Virus record (IMG/VR): IMGVR_UViG_3300042557_001455
Location: 1-32,978 of that record
Origin: a virus
Length of the DNA: 32,978 nucleotides
Direction: 5' to 3' (one strand)
Shown in pieces: positions 15,601 through 24,872 of the stretch (its first letter is position 1; each line of letters opens with the position of its first letter). Both the position numbers and the translations under genes were made by a program. The notes under the pieces were generated by a model, which saw only the letters and a list, made by a program, of their open reading frames with translations, did not search any database and was not told the DNA's origin.

Positions 15601-17926
15601 CTTGGGCTCCTGTAGGTCCAGTAGTGCCTTGAGCACCTTGAGCACCCTGGGCTCCTTGGGCACCTGTAGCACCCTGTGCACCTTGTGCTCCTGTTCCTCC
15701 TTGGGCACCCTGTGCTCCTGTTCCTCCTTGAGCACCTTGAGCTCCCTGTGCACCTTGAGCACCAGTGGCTCCTTGAGCGCCTTGAGCTCCTTGTAAACCT
15801 TGTGCTCCTTGTGCTCCTGTTCCTCCTTGAGCACCTTGAGCACCCTGAGCACCTTGGGAGCCTGTCGCACCCTGTGCACCCTGTGCTCCTTGTAAACCTT
15901 GAGCACCTTGAGCTCCTGTTCCTCCTTGAGCACCTTGAGCTCCCTGTGCACCTTGAGCACCAGTGGCTCCTTGAGCGCCTTGAGCTCCTTGTAAACCTTG
16001 TGCTCCTTGTGCTCCCTGAGCACCTTGGGCACCTGTTCCTCCTTGTGCACCTTGGGCGCCCTGTGCTCCTTGTAGACCTTGTGCTCCCTGCGCACCTTGA
16101 GCACCTGTTCCTCCTTGTGCACCTTGGGCGCCCTGTGCTCCTTGTAGACCTTGTGCTCCCTGAGCACCTTGAGCACCTTGTAAACCTTGTGCACCTTGAG
16201 CGCCTTGTAAACCTTGGGCGCCTTGAGCTCCTATGTCTCCTTGGGCGCCTTGGGCGCCTTGTAAACCTTGAGCACCTTGAGCTCCTATGTCTCCTTGGGC
16301 GCCTTGAGCTCCTATGTCTCCTTGGGCGCCTTGGGCGCCTTGTAAACCTTGAGCACCTTGAGCTCCTATGTCTCCTTGGGCGCCTTGAGCGCCTTGTAAA
16401 CCTTGTGCGCCTTGAGCGCCTTGTAAACCTTGTGCGCCTTGTGCTCCTGTGTCTCCTTGGGCGCCTTGTAAACCTTGAGCACCTGTATCTCCTTGAGCAC
16501 CTTGAGCACCTTGTGCTCCTGTGTCTCCTTGGGCGCCTTGGGCGCCTTGTAAACCTTGAGCACCTGTAGCACCTTGGGCGCCTTGAGCTCCTATGTCTCC
16601 TTGGGCGCCTTGAGCACCTTGAGCGCCTTGTAGACCTTGAGCACCTTGTGCACCTGTTCCTCCTTGGGCACCTTGCACGCCTTGAGCACCTTGTGCACCT
16701 GTATTACCTTGTGCACCTTGAGCTCCTATGTCTCCCTGCGCACCTTGAGCGCCTTGAGCACCTTGTGCACCTGTATTACCTTGTGCACCTTGAGCTCCTA
16801 TGTCTCCCTGCGCACCTTGAGCGCCTTGTAAACCCTGAGTACCTTGGGCACCTATAGCACCCTGTGCGCCTTGAGCGCCTGTTGCACCTTGTGCTCCTGT
16901 TCCTCCTTGGGCACCTGTAGCGCCTTGGGCACCTTGTGCTCCTATATCTCCTTGAGCGCCTTGGGCACCTGTATCTCCTTGAGCACCTTGTGCACCTTGA
17001 GCTCCTGTGTCTCCTTGTGCGCCTTGTGAACCAGTTGCACCTTGTGAACCAGTTGCACCCTGTGCTCCTTGAGCACCTGTGTCTCCTTGAGCGCCTTGTG
17101 CTCCTTGTAGACCTTGTGTTCCTTGGGCACCTTGGGCTCCTATATCTCCTTGAGCACCTTGTGCTCCTTGTAGACCTTGAGAGCCTTGGGCACCTGTTCC
17201 TCCTTGTGCACCTTGTGAACCATTTGCGCCTTGTGCTCCTTGAGCACCTTGTAGTCCTTGAGCGCCTTGGGCGCCTTGTAGACCTTGGGCACCCTGAGTA
17301 CCTTGGGAACCTTGGGCACCCTGTGCACCCTGTGCTCCTTGTGGACCTACACTACCTCCCCCACCTGCCCCAGCTCCAAAAAAATCTAAACTTATACAAA
17401 CAGGAGTATCATCTGTAAATATATCAGTTATAAAAGCTGAAGAGGAGAGTCTAGTATTATTTGAAGATGAAACAAAATGAAATTCTCCAAATGATGTTTT
17501 ATTAACAAAACCATCAAATTCAAAAATTACAAATTTACTTGCATCAGTTTTATTAACAATAGTTAAAGATCCACTATAAACTGGGTCTGTCATTTGAAAA
17601 TATGACAGCATAGGTAATCCTGCTGAACTAGTATAGTTAAAGGAAGCTGTGGTTACTAATGATGAAGTTAAACTATTTAAAGAAAAGTGGCTACTTGATG
17701 GGTTAAGTAAAGTATCAATACTAGAAGTATACTCATATTGAATACAAAAAAACTGATTACTTAAAGGAGTTAAAGAAGTAACCCCAAACTCATCAATAGT
17801 TAAAGCATAATCATTCCAACCTTGATCTAAGACTGAAAGGTTTTCCTTATTGAAAGCCAAACGTCTATCAATCCAAGCACCTCCATCAGTGTCAAGACGT
17901 TTATTTACTATTCTTTGTTCACCCAT
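12635..17926 (-). CDS. Giant tail fibre with a 195-triplet collagen-like domain
   Basis: A 1763-residue protein. Residues 1-190 form an N-terminal domain, probably for attachment to the baseplate, ending in a Gly-rich hinge ([13 protein letters not shown]). Residues 194-778 are an unbroken Gly-X-Y array, mostly GAQ with GLQ, GDI, GDT, GGT and GAT, which should form a collagen-like triple helix. Residues 779-1763 are beta-rich fibre modules. IYNSDG(S/T)LTGNRT occurs three times (encoded near 14791-14840, 14170-14217 and 13755-13800), followed by repeated (L/V)xG(F/Y)NxxTGxxxYxS units, then GIGTxxP...L.V.G motifs and Ala/Ser shaft repeats. The C-terminus ends [20 protein letters not shown]. No S74 chaperone domain is present. 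Three bases separate it from the 1828-residue gene. It is the likely main host-contact fibre. Confidence 0.9.
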   Translation of the reverse strand: MGEQRIVNKRLDTDGGAWIDRRLAFNKENLSVLDQGWNDYALTIDEFGVTSLTPLSNQFFCIQYEYTSSIDTLLNPSSSHFSLNSLTSSLVTTASFNYTSSAGLPMLSYFQMTDPVYSGSLTIVNKTDASKFVIFEFDGFVNKTSFGEFHFVSSSNNTRLSSSAFITDIFTDDTPVCISLDFFGAGAGGGGSVGPQGAQGAQGAQGSQGTQGAQGLQGAQGAQGLQGAQGAQGANGSQGAQGGTGAQGSQGLQGAQGAQGDIGAQGAQGTQGLQGAQGAQGDTGAQGAQGATGSQGATGSQGAQGDTGAQGAQGAQGDTGAQGAQGDIGAQGAQGATGAQGGTGAQGATGAQGAQGAIGAQGTQGLQGAQGAQGDIGAQGAQGNTGAQGAQGAQGAQGDIGAQGAQGNTGAQGAQGVQGAQGGTGAQGAQGLQGAQGAQGAQGDIGAQGAQGATGAQGLQGAQGAQGDTGAQGAQGAQGDTGAQGLQGAQGDTGAQGAQGLQGAQGAQGLQGAQGAQGDIGAQGAQGLQGAQGAQGDIGAQGAQGDIGAQGAQGLQGAQGAQGDIGAQGAQGLQGAQGAQGLQGAQGAQGAQGLQGAQGAQGAQGGTGAQGAQGAQGLQGAQGAQGAQGGTGAQGAQGAQGAQGLQGAQGAQGATGAQGAQGAQGAQGGTGAQGAQGLQGAQGAQGATGSQGAQGAQGAQGGTGAQGAQGLQGAQGAQGATGAQGAQGAQGAQGGTGAQGAQGGTGAQGAQGATGAQGAQGAQGAQGTTGPTGAQGATGNQLDIYYTGSLTRADVDFINFVDQLYAIPSGSTGVEVGINPPGLDKEVYFKSGSEWHATASLYYDYDNTTLYISKSYDSRDPGVLGLIVTSSEVGDAQFVRVGPPIGNGRNNSYAQIGGLEINGGGFIGGRTPNSSSGIWVNLNNDERITIPTSISPYLIIGSDYARSRFISLAISASAGLASLNDKWSFVADSQFTKPRLITSASLAISSSGQIYGPHISNITQPHLIGFNTSSGEWTYFSSSLLPFSNVNIYNSDGSLTGNRTADLNSYNLSFTSSIATISPSNQPVLFLSSSGIIGMGTNTPASNLHVLGTGFGNSNVGITVTSQAQENEVFLLLSEEGATTTQGTRITYDSDSSIAATYFNNIRTVGGNGTSFEFQSGNYGSGTQLVTFRRDGKVGLKYDTAYFNGTPPNALLFVSGNIHALIPSSSQSNILGYNTTTGLFSYFSTGSIIATAPNIYNSDGTLTGNRTVLAIDDILMFRLSGSSEFHISDGAIAGPNSYDFFISGGGIFAQNLLPNITTPNVVGFNLSTGRLTYYSTSSFGGSVNTGSLLVTGSVSNATLTFTKGNGSTFPLTINNVNNAVSASFATTASFAPNIYNSDGTLTGNRTVNFPSNTFLKFRANNPGAIFQVDSSTSGDVIITNLPSGISSSLLAYNTATGKVISMATSSIQNVVSASFATSASFATTASFANLAASVSQYFIEVTDEGTDIGGPFTTLNFTGSGVIASNAGGGVVDIFVASSGSGGGGTPGGSDGQIQYNNGGSFGGAISMSYDDVNSRVGIGTSFPGHTLTVVGAISITGSNLNSTSLRFQDTGGTSRNAMFVSSSNWLTVGNINYTGVDLIKSARISGSLFDSNNSSGSANQVLTSTATGIAWATGGGGSVSGSQYFIPYFSSSTVLGDTTNYFEPSFGFTAFNGNTPRSVVDIDNTAEPANGFRIREPYTPTGNSDSNGFQGQITWDEDYLYVKTAANGWKRVLLDGSF
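15590..17347 (-). repeat. Collagen-like repeat DNA with recent internal amplification
   Basis: This encodes 195 Gly-X-Y triplets in units of 9 bp. Higher-order copies are visible. A block of about 97 bases at 15721 recurs 198 bp on, at 15919. A 72-bp unit at 16031-16102 recurs at 16103-16174 with one mismatch. A block near 16679-16756 recurs 72 bp later. All periods are multiples of 9, so the triplet frame is kept. Copy-number variation or assembly collapse is likely here. Confidence 0.9.
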
Positions 17927-17929
17927 ATA

Positions 17930-20900
17930 TTATTGAGGAGATATTAATCCTCTTTCTTGTAGATTCTCTAATATTTGATCTATTTTACCTTCAACGCGAC
18001 CCGCTATATATTCTGGTTTTAAAATTCCTTCACCAGAATCACCAGCAGGTTTATCCACATCTAGGACAATAAAAGCAGGATCATCAACATATCTTCTAAT
18101 TAGGAAGAAATTAGCATTACTACCTGTTGGTGATATAGCCTTATCAAGATATAAATATAATTTGTCATCAAGAGATGCTGAAATTATTGTATAAGCGTTT
18201 GGTTCAATTGCTTCAAATCTTATCTCGTCGTATGGTTGGATTGTAAATGGATAGTTTATAGAGCTGAATCCACTATCTTCTATACCAGAAGCATAGTAAC
18301 CATATAGATTTGTTAATTCAAGAGATGCTGTTAAAACTGTACTAGTTACAGATCCTGTCTCCCAATAATTTTGAGTTGGTGTAACTGAAGCTGTTGGGAC
18401 TGTAAATCCACCTTGTGCTTGTTTATTTGTAAAGTAAGTGTTAGTTGCACTTATATTAATTGTAGCTGTGGGGTTGTCAGGGTCATTAGGTCTAATAATA
18501 TATCCTGTGGATACTACTCTAATTTGATCATTTATATTAAAATTTCGGAATGGGGTAACCATAGTAATAGTTTTAACTCCACCAGAATCCTGACTAAATG
18601 TAGCTCCACCAGTTGTTAAACTATTCCATGTAGTACCCCCATCAGTTGATCTTTGAATAGCAAATGTTACACTAACTTTTTGAGGTCGGGAGGTTTCGGG
18701 ATCATAAACATATGATACTGAAGTTCTTAAATTAGCTATAAATGAAACAGCTGTATTAGTATCTTGGGTGAAAGTATATATTGAAGTTCCTGTATTATAC
18801 GCACTTGTATAATCAAATGATTCGTTAGGGAATGTTATAAGAGTATCAGATGTTGAGGTATAACTTTGAGCACTAGTTTTATAAGCATTAAATGCAAAAT
18901 TTGTGACCCCTGTTGTACCTAACTGAATATTAAAATTGATTGAACTAGTAAAACCATATCCTAACACATTTCCATTTCCATCATAGCTTTGAGTTTGACT
19001 GTAAAGGATAGGTTGGATTGTTTTACCACTCTTAAAAATATTATATGATCCATTTAATATTGAAAGATTAGTTCCAAATATATTAGTATTAGTTAAAGCT
19101 GATACTGCTGTAGTATTTTCGGTGAAATTCTGGTTAATTATACCTAAGTTAATGCCTGTCGAGTCATTTAGTGGGCGTATAATATTTCCATTTTCATCGA
19201 TTATATAACGTAAATTATACGTAGTTTTATCCTCGTAGATATTACCCCATTCTGGTGCAGTACCACCTGCCCAGTTAAAGTAGGCAAAATATGTTCTGTT
19301 TAGATCTACAGATGGTAAACCAAGTTGTGTGTTTCCTAAATCAACATTTTGACTAATTTCTATATCATTAGCAGTGTTTACTGATGCTATATTAAAATCA
19401 TCTGTTGTGTTTTTACTACCAACATATCTTGGATAGATATGCTTTCTCATAGTATAGTTTGAATCAGGAATAGATGCTAGGAAAGCAGAACCTGAAATGA
19501 TCTGGGCAAAATTAACAGGAACTAATTGATCTGTTGTGTAATCAACTTGTTGAATGAATTGACTTGGTCTGTTTAATTCACTATTATTAATTAATACATT
19601 ATAATCTGAGTTAACAAATACTTCAGGTAAATAAGGTTCAATTGAAACCAAAACATCAGTAGATGAGGCATTATTTGTAACTGTACCTCCATCTGGTAGT
19701 AAAGTTAAAACTGCTCTTATATCAGCTTCATCTATAGCATTTATAACTTTAAAAGTTCTAGGAACAGAAGTATTAGGAACAATTAAAGTAAATTCCGACA
19801 TATTAAGAATCTCAGTCTTAGAATATACTGAGTTTTTATCCTCATAACTTATTTTAGCATAAGTTGGACCATATTGAAGGCCGGGTGGGATAAAAATAGG
19901 ATCATCAACAGGACTAGGAGGTGGTCCCTCTTCAAACCAAATATTTATTTGGCCTGGGGTGGTAAAATATGTGCTTAAGTATGTTCCCGCTGAGATAGCT
20001 CTTGAATCGTATACAGTTACATCATAAAATAGAGGTTGAGTAACAGGTTGTTTATAAGGGTTAGCCTCATTTAACTCACCATTTTCAACTACAAAACTTG
20101 AACCACTATACTCACCGTTATAAAATTCTTCTTGGGTTGAACGAGAAACATAAGCTAAGCCATAGGTGTTTACAACTCCTTCAACCCAACTTTGAGTTAA
20201 ACCGTAATTATTAGATAAACCATTAGCTAAGTAATATGGGTTAGTGTTTAAACCGTTTAATTTATTTACTGAACCTCCTGCACCACCTGAGATAAAAGCT
20301 GTATTTATAGAACCAGAATAATCATACTTAGCCCATTCTACCTCTGGTTGTGGGTATTTGTTTCTTTCTAAAAGAGTTTGCTTAACAACTACTCCTGAAG
20401 CTAAAGATGCTCTAGCAGGAGTAAAGTCCTTAATCATCTTAAATAACGAATTATCAAAGAATTTGATAAGACGGATATAGTCGTTTAAGTCATAGTTACC
20501 TATATATTTTTCAAAGTAAGCATTTCTTAACTTATCCAAATCAGGATATGAAGTATCTTGATTAAAGCGTTGTCTTGGATCACCTATATAGTCTCCCATA
20601 TTAAAGAAACCAAGTTGATCCATAATATCATCGTTGATTTCGTTTTGTGGAGAGAAAGCTACCTCAGTATATGCTAAGTTCTCAGTATAAGTACTACCAC
20701 CAGGAGGTTGTTGTTGAATTGAGCGGTATTGAGATAAAGTACTACCTGAAGGTAGGTTCATATCTACAACTTGTATCTTATTCGATACAATATTTTTAAT
20801 ACCAGCTGCTGGTTGATCTAGGTATACTGTTTCAGTATTTGAAGTATAATCACCTCCTGTAACTGTAAAGTTACTATCTGAAGCAAATGATGAAGTAGCA

Positions 20901-23416
20901 ACCCAAGAACCAGTTACTTTAGGATGTATTGAAACTGACCCAGTATATAGTTCACCTCCTAAAGAAGCTCTAAATGCTAATTTAGTTAACTCAGGATCAG
21001 TTGAAGTACTCTCAACTGAATCTGGGTTCATTGTATAGTCTCTAAATAGAGAATCTGTAATAACTTCTGTATAGTATCTTATTTCTTGATAAGATCCTGT
21101 AAATGGTCTATATTTACCTATATTATTTCTAGAGTCAGATGGGAAATATGAAGTAGTACCAGCGTTCCAAGTTGAATTACTAGTGTTTACTGAAGATGAA
21201 GCTATAAATCCTATAGTAGAACCATCATTACCATTGTAAATGTTATTAGCTGCATAAAGTGTAAAATTAGAAGGATCATTTGAATGATCTACTGTTACAC
21301 CAACTGACCACCACCCACCATCAAAGAATGGTAAATAAACACTTGCTGAATCTGATCCTATAATAAGTTTTAGATTAGCATATTCGTTATAAGGATTAGC
21401 TATTGATCCACTATATGAACCTGAAGCATATCCTGATCCTGTATATTCTAATACTATTTTAGTTAGGCTGCCATCATCTAAACTCCATAATGATTGATTA
21501 ACAAATGATAAAGCTGAATTTAATCCTGGGGTTTTGAATCTAAATTCGAGTGATTTAGCAGGAGTTACCCCCCAATCACTATTTAAAGCCCATTCGGTTT
21601 GGATCCAACCATTAGTTCTAGTGTCAAACTTATAGTTATATCTCTGCTTATAGTAATCCCAATCGTTTGATTCATCTTTATCTTTACCACCAAATTCAGC
21701 TACTCTTAAAATTGTACTTGGAATACCATAAACTGTAATAAGATCTTGAATACCAACTGTTGTACCTTTTTTCTTTAGAAGAAGTGGTAGGTTGTGGTAT
21801 AATCTCTTATATGTTCCTTTTTCAATGTCTTCTAAAGGAACGGCCCCATTTGAAGCAGAGATAGATGAATTAATGTACTCAAATCCTGTTGGGGTAGGTA
21901 AGGAACCTGTCATGTAAGGGAATGGAAAATCACTTCCTGAAGGAGTAACCCCTAATAGAGCAGTATATAAATCAGCTGAACCAAAACTACTTTGGTAGAT
22001 TTTTAAACCGAGATCTCTTAAGACGTCTGCTACAATATCTTTAGAAACACCATATTGTAAACGGTTATCAGCATTCCATTTTTCAGTTACATCTTGATAA
22101 TAGATCCAAATGTTATCAAACATTTCACCTAACATCTCAATAAACAATTCGTATTGAGCATTCGCTTCATCTTCCCTTAAATACGCTGGGATAGCGTTGA
22201 TTAACGCATTGTTATTATTTTCGTCGTAATCGGCCGCTACTAAAGATTGACTTTGTATAAACGTTAATCCTGCAACCGAGTCAGTAGTAGCATTGTTGTA
22301 GGGGTAAACTGAATTGGTTTTAGGCCATGCTGTTGAACCTGAAGAATAGTAAAGATAATAATCATAACCATCAAATGTAGTTATAATTTCATTAATTTTT
22401 TCCTCCCAAATATTTTTACTAGTAACAACCTGAGCACTAGAACCCGCTAAGTTAGATAAACTAGCACTGTAACTGTATTCTTCAATTAATTGGAGTTTAT
22501 AATAGAAATTTTCTAAACGAGTTAACGCTGAAGAAAAATATATAAAATTACTATAATCAGAGTAATCAATATTAATTTCAACCCCACGTTCAGCTAAAAT
22601 ACTGTTAACTTGATATTGTAGATTGTTAGGGCCTGCAGCATAAGTTGAAGATGATAAAGTATCATAATTAGTATACGCTGTGGAGTTATTTATCTGGTCT
22701 TTAACATTAAGGTTTAAGTTAGGACCTTTTAAATAAGTTAAATCACTTAGTGGTTCAAATATCTCAACAATATTAATGTTATAAGCAATAGGTTGAGCTA
22801 CTTGAGTGACAATCCAACATTCATCCTTTAAAGTAAAGTTTATAGGAAGAGGTTCATATAACTTAATTAGAACAGTTGGGTCATTTGGGTTGGTAGTATC
22901 TAACAGAATATTGTTAGCAATTACTAATTGATTTTCTCCAAAGTTAAGGTAAAAGTCAAAATATGTAAGTGGGCTATTTTGGATTTTAGTAGCTAAAGCA
23001 TTAACCCCATTTATTACATTAGCATTAAGAATCTGAGTAGTATTAAGCCTAATTTCAGTTCTATCTGGGGAGATAGTCTCAATGTAGTATTGGTTAAAGA
23101 TAGAACTAGAAGCCTCATTATTGAGGAATGTATATAAAGTATTATACTCACCTATAGTAAATCCTACTCGCTCAAGATCTCTTTGAGGATCAAGATAAAC
23201 CTGACCATTTATAAAACTCCATCCACTAAACCCAGCTTCATTAGAGTAAATTATTTCATTATTTAAATTATAAATAAAATATGAAACATAATTTTGTAAA
23301 GGATCAAAAGTAGATTGTACAGTACTATTAGTTATAAGATTATCATCTTGAATTGAGTAGTCCTGCAATTCAAAAAAGTTACTTGGAATATTATTTATAG
23401 TTACTGTATTAGCCAT
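17930..23416 (-). CDS. Large tail/baseplate protein with a LamG-like domain (gp7 position)
   Basis: An 1828-residue protein, the largest in the window. Residues about 405-575 contain YLREDEANAQYELFIEML, and LPLLLKKKGTTVGIQDLITVYGIP (split here only by description). This resembles the LPxLxxxKGTxxGIxxLIxxYG pattern of phage tail protein I / contractile-injection wedge proteins. Residues about 615-800 have the strand pattern of a laminin G/concanavalin-like jelly roll (LEFRFKTPG, WWSVGVTVD, YRPFTGSYQEIRYY). The C-terminal 900 residues are beta-rich fibre-like modules, ending in a charged helix (VEGKIDQILENLQERG). Its place after gp25- and gp6-like genes corresponds to gp7 of T4, which completes the baseplate wedge. 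The start overlaps the previous gene by eight bases. Confidence 0.75.
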   Translation of the reverse strand: MANTVTINNIPSNFFELQDYSIQDDNLITNSTVQSTFDPLQNYVSYFIYNLNNEIIYSNEAGFSGWSFINGQVYLDPQRDLERVGFTIGEYNTLYTFLNNEASSSIFNQYYIETISPDRTEIRLNTTQILNANVINGVNALATKIQNSPLTYFDFYLNFGENQLVIANNILLDTTNPNDPTVLIKLYEPLPINFTLKDECWIVTQVAQPIAYNINIVEIFEPLSDLTYLKGPNLNLNVKDQINNSTAYTNYDTLSSSTYAAGPNNLQYQVNSILAERGVEINIDYSDYSNFIYFSSALTRLENFYYKLQLIEEYSYSASLSNLAGSSAQVVTSKNIWEEKINEIITTFDGYDYYLYYSSGSTAWPKTNSVYPYNNATTDSVAGLTFIQSQSLVAADYDENNNNALINAIPAYLREDEANAQYELFIEMLGEMFDNIWIYYQDVTEKWNADNRLQYGVSKDIVADVLRDLGLKIYQSSFGSADLYTALLGVTPSGSDFPFPYMTGSLPTPTGFEYINSSISASNGAVPLEDIEKGTYKRLYHNLPLLLKKKGTTVGIQDLITVYGIPSTILRVAEFGGKDKDESNDWDYYKQRYNYKFDTRTNGWIQTEWALNSDWGVTPAKSLEFRFKTPGLNSALSFVNQSLWSLDDGSLTKIVLEYTGSGYASGSYSGSIANPYNEYANLKLIIGSDSASVYLPFFDGGWWSVGVTVDHSNDPSNFTLYAANNIYNGNDGSTIGFIASSSVNTSNSTWNAGTTSYFPSDSRNNIGKYRPFTGSYQEIRYYTEVITDSLFRDYTMNPDSVESTSTDPELTKLAFRASLGGELYTGSVSIHPKVTGSWVATSSFASDSNFTVTGGDYTSNTETVYLDQPAAGIKNIVSNKIQVVDMNLPSGSTLSQYRSIQQQPPGGSTYTENLAYTEVAFSPQNEINDDIMDQLGFFNMGDYIGDPRQRFNQDTSYPDLDKLRNAYFEKYIGNYDLNDYIRLIKFFDNSLFKMIKDFTPARASLASGVVVKQTLLERNKYPQPEVEWAKYDYSGSINTAFISGGAGGSVNKLNGLNTNPYYLANGLSNNYGLTQSWVEGVVNTYGLAYVSRSTQEEFYNGEYSGSSFVVENGELNEANPYKQPVTQPLFYDVTVYDSRAISAGTYLSTYFTTPGQINIWFEEGPPPSPVDDPIFIPPGLQYGPTYAKISYEDKNSVYSKTEILNMSEFTLIVPNTSVPRTFKVINAIDEADIRAVLTLLPDGGTVTNNASSTDVLVSIEPYLPEVFVNSDYNVLINNSELNRPSQFIQQVDYTTDQLVPVNFAQIISGSAFLASIPDSNYTMRKHIYPRYVGSKNTTDDFNIASVNTANDIEISQNVDLGNTQLGLPSVDLNRTYFAYFNWAGGTAPEWGNIYEDKTTYNLRYIIDENGNIIRPLNDSTGINLGIINQNFTENTTAVSALTNTNIFGTNLSILNGSYNIFKSGKTIQPILYSQTQSYDGNGNVLGYGFTSSINFNIQLGTTGVTNFAFNAYKTSAQSYTSTSDTLITFPNESFDYTSAYNTGTSIYTFTQDTNTAVSFIANLRTSVSYVYDPETSRPQKVSVTFAIQRSTDGGTTWNSLTTGGATFSQDSGGVKTITMVTPFRNFNINDQIRVVSTGYIIRPNDPDNPTATINISATNTYFTNKQAQGGFTVPTASVTPTQNYWETGSVTSTVLTASLELTNLYGYYASGIEDSGFSSINYPFTIQPYDEIRFEAIEPNAYTIISASLDDKLYLYLDKAISPTGSNANFFLIRRYVDDPAFIVLDVDKPAGDSGEGILKPEYIAGRVEGKIDQILENLQERGLISPQ

Positions 23417-23765
23417 TACTTGTATTTTGGACTGTGGTAAACAATTGTTGTTGTAATTCTAAATTTTCTTGTCTTAACTCTGTTATTTCATTAATTAGCG
23501 CTTGAATTTCATCATTTACTATATTTGAAGTACCAATGTATTCTTGGCTAGTCTTGATAAGATACTCATGAGAATTTATTTCTCCAAATTTAGGTATATC
23601 AAAAAATAATTGATTATAATAATCAAAGAATTGGTCTACTGAAGGTAAAGCAGAATCAGTAGTAGTTGTAGTAGGTTGAACAAGTTGGGTAAATGAAGTA
23701 TCAATTACCTTTTGGTATTGATTCTTATCATAGACTTGTTTAGTTAAAGTTACCTGTTGAGCCAT
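23409..23765 (-). CDS. Small baseplate-module protein with C-terminal coiled coil
   Basis: A 118-residue protein. The N-terminal half is Thr/Gln-rich (VQPTTTTTDS). An aromatic segment follows (DQFFDYYNQLFFDIPKFG). The C-terminal 40 residues form a clear coiled coil (IQALINEITELRQENLELQQQL). The ATG shares a base with the stop codon of the upstream gene (TAATG), and its own 3' end overlaps the start of the 1828-residue gene by eight bases. Expression is therefore probably tightly coupled to the baseplate proteins. It could serve as a trimeric connector or assembly factor; no family is recognised. Confidence 0.65.
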   Translation of the reverse strand: MAQQVTLTKQVYDKNQYQKVIDTSFTQLVQPTTTTTDSALPSVDQFFDYYNQLFFDIPKFGEINSHEYLIKTSQEYIGTSNIVNDEIQALINEITELRQENLELQQQLFTTVQNTSNG

Positions 23766-24868
23766 TATCCATTAATAACCTTAAAGTTATAATTACTATC
23801 TATCACCTGAGTTGTTCCTCCAATAGTAGTTTGAATTAGGATTGTATAATATCTCTCAGGTTGTAGACCATTCATATACACTGTGAAAAGACTAGAAGTA
23901 GTATCAGCACTTAATTTAGTATAAGTTGAATCAAAATCTATAACATACTCATTTGTATCTAAATCCTTAATAGCCCAATATGAGGCTGTAGGTAAGTAAT
24001 AGTTTTGAGTATAGATAGAGGCTGTTTGAAAAACAATAGGTGGATATTGAGGACGACAATCTACTCTAAATTCTTGAACACTTTGGCTATAGAAAAATCC
24101 ATTATTATTTGCTATAGAAAGATAAGCTTGAGGGGTTGTTAATAATGGTATATTAGATGAAGTATTATAAGTAAAATCATTCCATTTAAAATCTATACAT
24201 GGAGGATAGATTGTATGAGTGTCCATTGAGTAGTACTGTAGGACAGGTTGTACATTTAAATTTTGATTAAATTCTATAATATCTTCCCACTTTACTATAA
24301 ATCCATCATTAGATATAGTACCACTATACCAAGTGTCAATAAAATCAGTGACAGATACTTTTAAGTCTTTATCTGAATTATAAGTAAATTCTTGATTTGC
24401 TGATGGGGTGCCATACCAGTTACCTCCTCCATAATTAGACCCAGAGTATGAAGCTGTAACATTGGGATTTGCAGATGATGTAGCCCATGCTATCCCACCT
24501 TCAAAAGTTCTCCACTGCCAGCTTGTACCATTAGTTACTATAGGTTGGTCCAAATATTTCCCAGTACCCATACCCCAAGATCCAGAGACTGGGTAAACTT
24601 CTAAATAAGAGTCTATATTGATACCTTGAGCAGTAGCTATGAAACATCTTAAATCAGCATCCCATTGAGCCCCATCTGCTAAATTATTAACAGCATTATT
24701 AAGTTGTTCTTGATTAAATTTAATTAAATATCTAGCTACTTGAGCGTTACTACTAATTGAAAAATTTAAATTTGAAATATCTAAGATTTCATCAATACCA
24801 GTATTCATTGTTGGGAACAACGAATATATAGTAGCGTCTTTTTCTGGGAAAATTTTATATACAGCCAT
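23765..24868 (-). CDS. DNRLRE-like baseplate/tail structural protein
   Basis: A 367-residue protein starting MAVYKIFPEKDATIYSLFPTMNTG. The pattern of K-DATI-S-PT-N-G followed by RYLIKFN resembles the DNRLRE family of extracellular beta-sandwich domains, which occur in surface and carbohydrate-associated proteins. The middle is Trp/Gly/Ser-rich (WQWRTFEGG, NYGGGNWYG). The C-terminal part has an Ig/fibronectin-like strand pattern (YTILIQTTIGG). It is encoded between the gp6-like wedge protein (four-base gap) and a coiled-coil protein (one-base overlap). A baseplate-peripheral or fibre-docking role fits the position but is inferred. Confidence 0.65.
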   Translation of the reverse strand: MAVYKIFPEKDATIYSLFPTMNTGIDEILDISNLNFSISSNAQVARYLIKFNQEQLNNAVNNLADGAQWDADLRCFIATAQGINIDSYLEVYPVSGSWGMGTGKYLDQPIVTNGTSWQWRTFEGGIAWATSSANPNVTASYSGSNYGGGNWYGTPSANQEFTYNSDKDLKVSVTDFIDTWYSGTISNDGFIVKWEDIIEFNQNLNVQPVLQYYSMDTHTIYPPCIDFKWNDFTYNTSSNIPLLTTPQAYLSIANNNGFFYSQSVQEFRVDCRPQYPPIVFQTASIYTQNYYLPTASYWAIKDLDTNEYVIDFDSTYTKLSADTTSSLFTVYMNGLQPERYYTILIQTTIGGTTQVIDSNYNFKVING

Positions 24869-24872
24869 TGTC

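Noticed and set aside
15676-16569. Long open frame (297 codons) on the plus strand, and several others in 15518-17418
   Set aside because: They are shadows of the collagen-like repeat: the 9-bp periodic DNA lacks stops in most frames and gives low-complexity Leu/His/Glu translations.
15590-17347. CRISPR-like array of short repeats
   Set aside because: Repeats are contiguous 9-bp codon triplets in one long reading frame, with no spacers or cas genes.
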